From contig OZ014417.1 of the NCBI GenBank assembly GCA_963965975.1, positions 7,684,821 to 7,748,820 on the forward strand: a DNA stretch of 64,000 nt, given 5' to 3'. This document shows positions 1 to 13,007 of the stretch, piece after piece; the first letter of the stretch is position 1; each line of letters begins with the position of its first letter. Source of the stretch: Xestospongia bergquistia. Lineage: Eukaryota > Porifera > Demospongiae > Haplosclerida > Petrosiidae. The notes beneath the pieces were generated by a model. The model was not told the origin of the DNA, ran no database searches, and was given only the letters and a program-made list of their open reading frames with translations. The translations under genes were made by a program, and so were the position numbers.

Positions 1-701
1 AGATGTGTGAGCAAATGAAACAATAACTAAATATAAATTGAGATAATCCAGTCCAAAATAACAATGAAGTTTGTTAGACATGTCATTGGCTTGGATATTT
101 GCCAAACTATGATATGTGTGAAGTCTGCGTCAAATCTCTTAACAATCACACGGCAATAATAGTGACATTATCATTGTTTACTAATGAAAGGAGTTACGAT
201 TGTCACTATTTTTATTAATGTGATTGCTATTTAATGAATATAATAGTTAATGGTTCAATGAATGAATGCGATAGATGGTTTAAAGATGGTAAAAAAACTA
301 ATGATTGAACGCAAATTTAGAAAATTATTTTTTTATTAACTTGTATCAACAACAATATTAGGTGTTAACATCAACTACTAACAGTTATAATAGCTAATTC
401 AACAACAGTTAATAAGAGATAGTTGTGTAGTATTTACTCCAGCTGATACAGACACTAACTCTCCCTGTTGTTAATAATTGTTTTGTTTTTCCCCCTACAC
501 ACCCGAGCTCTGCCAACACATTCTATCACTTACTTAGTAATTTGAATCTACTTTCTTATACAGTGATATAGCTCTTCTATTTTGGTTCATTGATGTACAC
601 AGCTATTAATTATCAATAATTATTGAATTTTGCTGTAGATTATTGACTTAAGAACAATACATTGTATGAAATAAAGAATGCTCACCTTCTATAAAGATAT
701 C

Positions 702-808
702 ACCTATCCATCCATCCATCTACCTAACCATTCATCCATCTTGGACCATCTGTCTATCCATTCATCCATCTACCTAACCATTCATCCATCCATCCATCTA
801 TTCATCCA
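702..808. repeat. degenerate (TCCA)n repeat
   Basis: Imperfect copies of TCCA/TTCA with interruptions. The apparent reading frame through it is only repeat-encoded Ser/Ile/His-rich translation. The same kind of repeat recurs at about 3340-3430 and 14310-14720. Confidence 0.7.
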
Positions 809-1854
809 ATTGTCCATTCTTTATCTATTCCCTCATTCAATAATCTCTATTGTTAAACCAATTAATACCATGTATTATAACAAACTGTAGTGAATACAAT
901 GTGACAACTAGTATATAGACAATAGAAATAGCACCTGGTTGTGACCATTTACTATATATGCCGATGTTAACAATGCATGCTGTTCGTTATCAACATGTTT
1001 TCAATGTTGAGAACAACATGATAATTGTTAATTGTTTCATTAGAAACTCTATAATAGGTAGTACCCCTAACACTGACCAATACTGCACTTAAAAGCTATT
1101 GTGCATGTTAACTTTGATTTGTGGCCAATAAAATTTAGCCATGTTTGTCATAATATTATTATTATTATTCAAAATTAGATTATTAGAAACCAATAGTTGT
1201 GTTTTCAATATAATAGGTCCATTCCCTAAGCAATAATGTAATATATCTTTTCCACCGAATGATAGGTATCTATCTACCAAGGTGTCTATTAAAGTTAGTA
1301 AGATACCAACTATATTATGAAAGCATTCTTAGTTTTGATGTGTTGAATAACTAACTATTCTGATCTTTAAACCAACATTCCTGTTGGTTTAATAGTTATT
1401 TCTGTACTAAAATAAACACTATAATTCTATTAGCTTTGATATAAACCATTAATTTGACGATTAGTTTTACTCTGTTGCTAAGATACTAATCTTTAAGTTC
1501 AAATATTTAATATTTCCTGTTTTATTCAATGGAATAAGACAATTAAGTGATCAAAACATAGCAGCAAATAATTGATATGGAACACACCAAATGCTACCAA
1601 AAATAGCCAGTAAAGGAGATCCCTATTTAATAACCAGTAATTAATATGTAGTCAGTAATTTGAGACAATGTTATTATAGAGTTGGCTGCTAAAATCTGTC
1701 TAACATGTTTCATTTGTTTTGTTGATACTGTTTTGCTTGATATTCAATTTATGTAATTAATATTGACATTGTTAGCAATGTAGGGGTAGGGGTATGCTTC
1801 TGGGAAACTCTACTTGAATTATATCATATTATTTTATTACATATAATCAATGAC

Positions 1855-1981
<127 letters not shown>

Positions 1982-1983
1982 AG

Positions 1984-4445
1984 GGTTCTCCTTTTGCCAG
2001 TCAGCTGCAACGTGACAGAGAAACTCTACTACAACAGGTGCAAACTCTGGAGAGAAACCTTGACCACTCCCGATTAGAAAATGACAATCTTAAAAAAGAG
2101 TTGCGAAGATTGGTGAGTTTAATTAATGATAGCTATCCTAGGTCACTGTGGTAGGTACTGATATTTACTAAGTTATTAATAGTGAATGGCTCACTGTGTA
2201 AATCTATTGTTAAATACAATGACAACAGCTGGTTAGCTATTGCTTGTGTAAATCAAAGATTTTATCAAATATAGTCTTAAGCCTACTTCTGTCAATCCTT
2301 TCACTAAACCAGTAAAACTACTACTCATAACTTAACAGTGGTATGTCATATATTCTATTGAGAGAACACATTATATGAAGACAGACAGACTGATACTTTA
2401 ACATCAAAAGAGATAACCACATAACGTACAACTTACAAGACATGTTAACATTGCTAACATATATATGTACACTACCAAATAATATGATATAGGAATTATA
2501 ATAATAACTATTAACAGCTCCATCAGTTATTTCAATCAGGCATACTGTCTCTCTCTGATAATCATGCATATCTTGAGGTTACTATGAATTGAGTCTAATC
2601 ATTAAATACAATGATGTAGTTGTATTAATTTAATGTAATTTAATGCCTTAAAATTAAATTTTAATACATATTAATTTTAAAATGGTAGTCACTGAAATTG
2701 CTATATTAGTGCATGCCATTAAATGTAGGGTTAAAGCACTACGCATGTACTAGTACATACATACATACAGTACATGTAGACTTGTTATAGACTGTACATG
2801 TACAACTACAGTATTACATGTACCAGTACATGTAATCCTGTAGTTGTACATGTAGATCTGTTATGTAGTAAATATCATTGTACTATGTGACAGATACTAT
2901 GTGTCATGTAGCACCTGTGTATTTAGCTATGAAGTATTTTGAGAAGTTTACATTAGTAAATAATACCTTGGAGGATTAAAGTGTTTAGATGGATAGATGA
3001 TCAATGGACAGATGGATGAATGGGTTGATGGATGGGTTGCTTAAGCAGGTGTCTCTTCCTCATGGATGTCTGATTCTAGTATGAAGTATGATAATGTTGT
3101 GTGGAATGTGACCACCATTGAACTTGATAAGTTTAATTGTGTTCTTTTCTCAATAATTCCAGCTGTTTCCTCCATATATGTCATGTTTACTTCCTTTATT
3201 ATAATAAGATCAAATTATTTTAATTCCATGCTAGACAATAACATTACATAATAAGATGACAATGAAGATAAACAAACTATTGTATTAGTATTGTTATTAC
3301 AACAATATATACTAACTATTGTTTATTATTTGAACTCTATCCATCTATCCATTCAACTATTCCATCCATCCATCAACTTACTCCTCCAATTATCCATTCA
3401 TCCGTACATCTCACACCTGCACATCTATTTATCTGATAACATATCATTGACATATTGTATTACAAGTAGTCACACAATGACAGCCAACAGAATCAATAGT
3501 TAATATGAGGACAGTCTTGTCTTCTCACCAGCTGTAACTAAATCTCCCTCCACCTTTAATTTTAGAAATAGTCACAGCATTATTCCAAGTCACATGCAAC
3601 ATAATACATTGCTATACCAACTAGTTGTTAATCTATTTAGTAACAGACAATAAACATGGGGGCCACACAAAGTATTAAATCTACCACTTAAATAATCCTG
3701 CCCTCTAGGTACCTTCCAATCCTCAATATGGTCACACAAGAACTCACTCTGCTGGAAATGGTTCCACGTTTCCCTATGAACATAGTGACTCCAGCTTGAT
3801 GAGAGGAGAGGTAACTATGGCAACCATAAAATATTTTGCTTATTAAATTAGTTGTAAATACTTGTACAGTGTTATTATTGGATGGCTAGGAAACCTTATG
3901 GTTTTATTCAAAACCCATTAAATAATATACAACACAGTACATGTATTATATAAGACTAAGATTTCTGTCTTTTGTTCCCATTTGTTGTGGTTTCATGACG
4001 TATAGTTATCATTCCATGCCATCATATATTACATTACATATATATATATATATATAAAGCTTCTTTTAGTATAATTCTTAATTCAATTTTAGTACAGTCT
4101 ATAACACATGGAAATTCCAAGATTTTGGAATCCAGACTAGTGTTAAGTCCCAGAATTGACTAATTCTTTATTTTGTAGGTTGGTCGTACCTCTTCATTGA
4201 CAGGTTTAAATAATGGAAGAGGTCCATCTCAACGAGCTTCAGCTTCAGGATTCAAACGTCAGAGAAGTTTTAGAGAGTCTTTTCGTAAAGCCTTTAGCCG
4301 GTAAAGAGAGTCTATTATAAAGTGTTGTATTGATTTTTGGTGTGTTCTTCTAGGAAAGGCAACAGTTCAAAAGATATTACTCAAGATGGTGATGCTTTCT
4401 CTAAACCACCAAAGTAAACAACAAATTGAAAGAATTTGTAGAATA

Positions 4446-4481
<36 letters not shown>

Positions 4482-4658
4482 CAATCGTGCACAGCACTTT
4501 CATTCTCTCAGTGGTCCAGATTTAGCATCTTGGATGACAAGTATTGGGCTCGATATTTATGGTGAAATGATCAGTCAACTTGTTGTGACTGGAGAGAGAT
4601 TGGCATCTATAGCAACTAGCACAGAGGATCTTGTGGTATGTAATAAGATTACCGGTAG

Positions 4659-4693
<35 letters not shown>

Positions 4694-6840
4694 GTCTTGG
4701 TGTTCTTAATGTCTTACACTGTAAAAAGCTCAAGTTGGCAGTTGAAGATGCCATTGCAGAGTCACCCAGTCCACTATCATACTTGGATCACCACTGGGTT
4801 GCTGGTAAGTTAATGAACAATTTAGACATTTATGATTTATGTCAATCACCAATTTAATGCATCACCATGGTTACTAATTTACTAATCTAAAAATTATATT
4901 TCTGAGAAATGTAAATTCAATGTAAAGTTCCTGTTACAAACAAGGAAGGCAATATTGTTGACATAGTCGTAGACTATATTAATAGTATTATAGTACATAT
5001 GAGAGGTGACCAACCCGAAACAAGGGTCACCTGGACACCCTAGCCCCAGAGTGTGTTATTTGTTATCTTTCAAGTGGTCAATTTATACTCAAATAGGATT
5101 TTAAATATCTGTCATTAATGGTTTTCATATTAGTTAATACTTTTATAACTGTTAATACATTTTAATAGTTATATATTGTGTACAGGTGTTCTCTGTGTAA
5201 TACAGCTATCACTGTATATTTGAAGGTTATATAGTCATAGTAATGTATTTGATGAAGAGGTGTTTAGAGTAAAAAGGAGACTAGTAACCTCCTCCACACA
5301 TGTGGACTAGTTATATTAACTAGCCATCTATTTGATTTTAGTGATATCCATTTTAAAATTTTATTTATCATTAGTTAAACTAGTTATCCATTTATCTGGT
5401 GTATTCATCCATTTAGCCTTCTATATATCCATTTACCTGATACCTCATGAAATTCATTTTTTCCTTATTAACAGATTGGTTATCTGAAATTGGACTACCA
5501 CAGTATCGACCTCCTTTTATGGATGCAAGAATTGATGCACGAATGCTCAATAACCTTTCTATGGTAATATGAATGTCATGTGATTGTCACATGATTGTTT
5601 TGTCCACTTACAGGAAGATCTGTCATTTTTAAAGATTGATAATCCCTTTCATATTGCATCAATGAAGAGAGCTATTCAGGCATTTAGGTATAACAGCTGT
5701 AATATTTTTATAGTAGCATATGAGTTCATTTTTAATAGAATATGTGGTTATGATCCTAACTACTTGAAAGTGCGACAAGAAAAGGTACTGCTCTCTTTCT
5801 CTCTCTCTCCATTTGACACACAATCCCTCTTTCTAGGGTAGCTATAAGTTACTACATTGGTCTGTCTACCATCTTATGGATTGGCTAAGAGATATTGAAC
5901 TAGATGAATTTGCTGATAAATTACAAGGCACTGGTATTAGTGGACCTGTTATAGTCAGTTCATGATACATGTATAGAATATAATGTTAATATATTATACT
6001 ACCAGGCTTTAGAGGCTAGTTTTACTCACGAGTCATTGGCAAAGGCTGTCAGTATTAATCCTACGAAAGGTCTTATTATTGCTCACTTGGGAGAGAAATT
6101 TTTAACCCTTATTGGACCAACTTGTGCTCAACGAAAAGTAGATGTTATGCAGCACAAACATTTCATTCCTATGGATCCTCTAGAACAGCCTCCCAAGGTG
6201 AGTAATAAACCACGCCCATTTGCCACATTCATTCATTTATTATCTTATAGGTTAAAGGTCGTTCTAAGCCAAGCAAACGGTCTAAACAGTCTCAAGGAGA
6301 AGAGACATTCCTTTGTCCTCCCACTGAATTACCTCCTGTTCACATTACTATCAGACCAGTCAGTGCCCCCGGAGAGACAGGTACCACACCCCTAGACTGT
6401 TATGCATAATACCAGTTACATTAATAATACAAGTTATGACATTGGTATCATTTGTAACAGGACATTGGTACCAATAATAATAGGAAATAAAGATAATGGT
6501 ATGAGGAATCATGATCTTTATAATATCATTTTATTTAGATCATACTCTGAGAAATATGACGATCTCATCAGAGACAGGTCAACGTCGTAGTTTTGTCTAC
6601 TCTCCAACTCCATTGGAACCTCGAGTATCGCCATCTTCTACACCTCCTTTATCTGGACCACCCCCATTATTAACAGTGGTCCCACCCACACCCTTTATAC
6701 CAGCAGTTACACCAATGATTCCATCTGTCCCTCCCATAACAGGAACAGTACCACCCCCACCCCCTGCTATGGGGTTTAATGGATCAGAAGGAGTACCACC
6801 CCCACCACCCCCTCCTCCTCCATCCTACAATAAGTTTTAA
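1984..6840 (+). CDS. liprin-beta (PPFIBP-like), 3' part
   Basis: Scaffold of the liprin family, which acts at cell cortex and adhesion or synapse-like sites through three SAM domains. Exons read by eye: 1984-2112 (coiled coil), 3709-3810, 4179-4300, 4354-4413, 4482-4635, 4693-4804, 5475-5563, 5614-5688, 5739-5784, 5837-5953, 6006-6197, 6251-6380, 6539-6840. SAM1 starts at about HFHSLSGPDLASWM, SAM2 at HHWVADWLSEIGLPQY, SAM3 at LLHWSVYHLMDWLRDIELDE. The segment after SAM3, with GEETFLCPPTEL, matches the GEEYVCPMEL motif of vertebrate liprin-beta and separates it from liprin-alpha. Most of the N-terminal coiled coil lies left of the window. The last exon adds a proline-rich tail ending SYNKF. 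Phases agree at every junction checked. Confidence 0.88.
2795..2854. repeat. near-perfect palindrome in liprin-beta intron
   Basis: Two 29-nt arms (2795-2823 and 2826-2854) are reverse complements with a single mismatch, separated by 2 nt. The core is built on ACATGTAC and ACAACTACAG. It could extrude as a cruciform or fold as a tight RNA hairpin in the intron. Confidence 0.85.
4452..4477. repeat. (CT)n tract forming the 3' splice site of the SAM1 exon
   Basis: CT dinucleotides run up to CATAG before the exon at 4482. A second tract at about 4665-4692 ends in CAG before the exon at 4693. Confidence 0.85.
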
Positions 6841-7366
6841 TTAAGTGGGTGGAGCTTGTTTCATTCTGCATTACAAGTATTGTACATGAACATAATTATA
6901 TAATTATTAAGTGATAGCAGCTGTCTTTTGTATTATAAAAATATTGTTTTAATTTAAATTTAATACACTGATGTAATGAACAATTAATTTACTTTTTATT
7001 TAAAATATATTATTATTTAATTAAATATTATTAGTTGATTAATTTATTAATGACATTTTTAATTGTTGGATTATTAGTAGTATCACACTCATTTTTTAGA
7101 GAGGAACTACAATTACTATTATATCAGAAATAATACAACAATTAAAAGACTTCACTCATTAAACCATATTCTGTTTATAGACTAGTAGTAAAGTGATCTA
7201 GTAATAGTTCATATAACTGGTTTCTCCTCATCCAGCAAGAGGAAGAAGTGAAAAGCTAGTTATGACAGGACACATAGTCAAGAATATATAATAGTTACAC
7301 TTATATTAGAGATATTTAAATGATTGAGGGTATTATAACATTATTTAAATGCAGTCTATTATTATG
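6841..7366. other. convergent 3' intergenic region
   Basis: Very AT-rich spacer between the stop codons of liprin-beta (+) and RFC2 (-). Nothing coding is seen. It must hold the 3' ends of both transcripts. Confidence 0.6.
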
Positions 7367-8041
7367 TTAAAGATTATCATCAGGTGGAAGTGATTTTAGA
7401 CATAATCTAGCTACAAGTCCAGAGAGTTGAAGTAAAGAGTCTAATCCTTGGACTATCTTCATATGTGTTAAACCAATCTCCTGTGATGTAAGCAGTGTAT
7501 ATGTGAGAGAGAAATTGTGTTTAGTAAAGAAAGTAGATACCACAGGACCAATCATTTATAGAGTACCAAGTCATTACTAGTTTAATAAATACAAAAACTT
7601 TAAACTGTTTTACATGTTTTTGGAATTTTATTAGTTAAGAATTCTACTATTATGACTGGTACCATTTACCTTCCTATATTTAGCTCCACCCACTCACCTT
7701 AATAAACTCAAGTTTCAGATACTCAGGCATGGGATGAGTTTTGCAGACTCTAAAGATATTAGTGATGATGTCATGTGACGAATAACCTTTGTCCCACAAA
7801 CTCTTCAAAATAACATAGGCAGCGTCAATATCCCCTTTAGTACAATGTGTCAACATTTCCTTAATTAATAGTGGGTGTGGCTCATCACATACCTAAAAAG
7901 CAGGGCACTGTTAACATTTTGCAAATTCAGAAATATTCATATTAACTATATTAGATAAATCAAGTTATTACCTTAAAGACATTGTCTGCATTAACATAAC
8001 CAAATCCAGCATATGTTGATTGCATATTATTGAGAGCCTAA

Positions 8042-8094
<53 letters not shown>

Positions 8095-9281
8095 AGAGGG
8101 AGGGAGGGAGGGAGTACAAGTATAGATATTCCATAAGCTTACCTGTCTCATATCGCCTTGAGCAGTGAAAATAATAGCTTCCAATCCATCATCAGTATAT
8201 AATACCTAAACAATTAGTAATATAATTGTCCCATTCATCTATATATATTACTTCTTCTTTTTCACAGACATCCAACAATCTCTCTAAAATCTGAGCATCT
8301 GTTAGACGAGAATATCGTAACATAGCACACCTTGATTGGATGGGCTCTGCAATAAGAGGAGAACATTCAAAATATAGGCACACATATTTAAAACATCAAC
8401 AAATTGTTGTCTCTAATACACAACTCCTTGCCTATGATCTTCTCTGAGTCATTACAAGCTAAAGCAAATCTTGTAGTTTTAGAATAAATCTCCATTGTAC
8501 GTCTCAGTGCCTGTTGTGCTCCATCTGTCATGCTAAATTATGATGTAATATGATGTCATGTTTATGTCATACATACCTATCTGCTTCATCTAATATAATG
8601 ATTTTATGTCTGCCAGGAGGCAAAGTGACCTTTTGATGAGCAAACATTTTTATTTTATTTCGTACTACATCAATACCTCTACAATGAGATCATGGAAGAA
8701 GTTAGAGAGAGAGAGAGGACAGGAGGGAAATATAACAAATCATATTTAAAGTCAGATTACCTACCTATCATTGGATGCATTCAATTCTAATACAGCATCT
8801 TTCATTGATGGTCCCAATAGTGCTCGGGCTAAACATAATATACTAGTGGTTTTACCAGTACCTGGAGGGCCCTGAATTATTAAAGAAATCTTTACAAGAC
8901 CCTATAAAGCACCCTTACTGCTATAATAATATTGGGTACATTACCCTCTTTAGCAAACACCTGTATGTAATGAATGTCACATGACTTATATGATGTCATA
9001 CAATGTCACTGACTTCAAGACGTTTGATGGTTTCTTCATTCCCAACTATTTCTGATAATTTTAATGGACGATACTTTTCTACCCTAAAAGAGGAGATCCC
9101 ATATTTAATTGAGCTAATGTAGTACCTTATCAAATTATCTATGTAGATATTCTATGTACCATGGAAGCTCATGAGTCGTTCTTCTTGACTTAATATCTTT
9201 TCCTTGCTTTTCAACTTTCTTTTCAACGACAGTTGGCTCTTCTAATGCCACCTCCATAAGATCCTCCTCCTGAGCAGCCAT
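7367..9281 (-). CDS. RFC2: replication factor C subunit 2
   Basis: Small AAA+ subunit of the clamp loader that places PCNA on primer-template junctions. Eleven exons: 9160-9281, 9014-9085, 8919-8960, 8765-8871, 8577-8680, 8432-8532, 8252-8346, 8143-8205, 7972-8037, 7698-7892, 7367-7480. Visible in order: [19 protein letters not shown], Walker [26 protein letters not shown], Walker B IIILDEAD, sensor-1 region TTRFALACN, the SRC arginine-finger motif of RFC subunits (IQSRC), then the VCDEPHPLL and [11 protein letters not shown] segments. These match the metazoan RFC2 (yeast Rfc4) type. The start ATG (MAAQEEDL) is the first in the exon. The intron after ...SEKII has a GC donor (AG|GCAAGG) and AG acceptor. 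A (CT)n tract precedes the exon ending at 8037. The 5' end faces an ependymin-like gene 96 bp away. Confidence 0.95.
8047..8116. repeat. (GA)n / GGGA microsatellite in RFC2 intron
   Basis: On the coding (minus) strand this is (CT)n directly before the CTTTAG acceptor of the exon 7972-8037. Confidence 0.85.
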
Positions 9282-9377
9282 TTTTTTCCGCGTAAAAGGC
9301 GGTTGATAATACTGCGCATGCGCATGAACACGTGCGGTGTTATTAATTGAATTATTCTTGTGCAAACCAGCGACAAG
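9282..9377. promoter_or_regulatory. bidirectional promoter with NRF-1-like palindrome
   Basis: The 96 bp between divergent RFC2 and the ependymin-like gene contain the palindrome TGCGCATGCGCA at 9313-9324, matching the NRF-1 consensus, and a CACGTG E-box at 9329-9334. This is a CpG-bearing patch in an AT-rich region. Promoter function is inferred from position and motif. Confidence 0.6.
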
Positions 9378-10883
<1,506 letters not shown>

Positions 10884-11129
10884 AAGATTCTGAATTAATT
10901 GTACTACCAACAGGCTCGATTGAACCAATTGTATATTATAATTTTCGCTGAATTTTACTGTGTCGTCCTTGCAATTTATTGTTAATATATTGCAGCTGTC
11001 TTAAAAAATAAAAAAATTGATTATTATCATGTGAGGGAGGGGCTGGCTCGTATGCGTTTTTACGCGCGGACTATATAATAGCTATACACTGCATAAATTT
11101 ATAACAATCCTCCGCCTTCTGCAGTAATA

Positions 11130-12475
11130 ATGTTGAAACTTACAGCTTTTCTTTGTATGATAGCGCTATGCGCTGCTCAACCAGCTCGTCCCGTGTTTCC
11201 TGAGACATTTGTTGCTGAGGTATAATAAGAATCCTTTATTGTTACAAGAAATTACCTTGACTTTGTTCCCTTACAGTATGAAGTAGAGAGGCATAGCAAA
11301 GAAAAGCCACTAGAGTTTGGAAGAGGTAAATGTGTCTAATCAATAACTAATCTTGCAAGCACATTGATATTTAGTTGTAATTTATAAAATTCTATTTATT
11401 TTGTTTGCATTATTTAAAGGTCATATGGCTAGAGATAAAACTAATAACAGAGCTGTATTCAATTCTACATATGATGAACGTAAAGATGTAGACTTTCTTT
11501 TAGAGCTGTATGCCTCACATGTTTTATATGAAATAAGAGGGTTAGTCACACTTTAGCAAAATTAAAGAGATGTGTTAAACAGATGTCTAAGGTTACATGT
11601 ATGGAATACAACAAAACCTTGTGACTAAAACTGTTAACTCTCAATGGATTTGTCAGCAAATGAATAAAATTAAACTTTCTAAGCACATTCAAATTACATA
11701 TGATATGAATATTCAGAATACCATGTTATAATAACTATAGTATTTTTTGCCTGTTAATTATACAGTAGTAATGAGTCATATCTCTTATGCTGAGATATTG
11801 TTAACTCAGTTGTTTATATCAATCACTTCTAGGTCAAGTTTAATTAGTTTCTGGAAATGTTCCCTAATATGTGTCCTATTCATAATAAATAATTATTTAT
11901 GTAAAAATAATAGACTATATTTTTTTTTTAGATATAATATTTAATGTTAAGTTAATATTCAAGGTGTTTTATTTGCTTTGTTATATTATTATTCTCAGAA
12001 TTAGAAATGAAGCTGCATGTTCTAAAGATCCACTCAACAGTGACACACTACCTGATTACTGGAGTTGGCTGAGCTTAGCAAAATATGATGGACAACGTGA
12101 AGTTCGTCATGTGACATATGACTTTTGGAGAGCTGATGTTAGTTGTCAGTTTGCATATCATGTCCAATTTATTATCTCTTGTAGGTGGGTGGAATGACTC
12201 ATGAGGTTGGAGTGGATGTGAATAATACCAAAGTCCCAGTTTTCTATAACCGACGTAGCCCTGAGCTTGATATTTTGATAGATTTCCGAGAATTTACAGC
12301 TATGACTCCTTCAGCAATTGATTTTAACATACCCAAGGAGTGTCAAGAGGTTATTCTTAAGATAGGATCTGTTAAGCGGAAGTTGTCTGCCACCAAAGTC
12401 CACCACTTTAGTAATACCAGGACCCACTGGCTGGATAGAGTCCAACGTAGACGATATGCTCGTAATCGCATTTAA
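11130..12475 (+). CDS. ependymin-like secreted protein 2
   Basis: Tandem paralogue of the gene ending at 10883. Exons: 11130-11219, 11277-11325, 11420-11540, 11999-12138, 12185-12475; about 230 aa. Signal peptide MLKLTAFLCMIALCAAQ, then FPETFVAE (paralogue: LPETFIAV), GHMARDKTNNRAVFNSTYDE, EAACSKDPLN, WSWLSLAKYDGQ, VPVFYNRRSPELDI and FNIPKECQ. The RAVFNSTYD and VPVFY.RRS segments fit the ependymin-related family somewhat better than in gene 1. Exon 1 has exactly the same length (90 nt) in both genes. The protein has a basic C-terminal extension of about 40 residues ending RRRYARNRI that gene 1 lacks. Confidence 0.7.
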
Positions 12476-13007
12476 AGGAAAAACATTATTGCTGTTATAA
12501 TAATTATATCTATTAATTTATTATAAGCAACTTTTCTATGATTAGCAGTTACTTACCTTGCTAAATAAAATTACCTCAAAACAAAATAATGTCCTCCCAT
12601 TAACTAATAAATACTATTATATTTGATATGTGCATGAGATGTGCATGCAGTTAAATGTCACAACATATACCAACATGTGACTCTAATCTTGTGACTTGTA
12701 GATTTAATGAATATAATTATAACAATATTATTCATTATGATGTGCCATTTGTACAATACAAGTAATTGGCATAAGTTTGTACTACTATTATTATAATAGT
12801 ATTATATTATTGTAGATGGTTAATTTTCATATTATATATAAATTTTATAATAGGTTTTAAAAATATAAAGAAAGAATGGTTTCTCTTTCTTAAAATTTAT
12901 GGGTTTATAACAATTTATATTATTATGTCTAAACATAAAAAAATAAATATAGAAATAAAAATGTGAAAGAGTATAATATAAAATTTTATTTGAGGTATGT
13001 TACATTG
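12476..13007. other. convergent 3' intergenic region
   Basis: AT-rich spacer between the stop codons of the ependymin-like gene 2 (+) and the RA/PDZ scaffold gene (-). No coding signal recognised. Confidence 0.6.

Noticed and set aside
4426-4857. 143-aa frame as a free-standing gene
   Set aside because: It reads through two (CT)n acceptors and introns; the real exons are 4482-4635 and 4693-4804 of liprin-beta.
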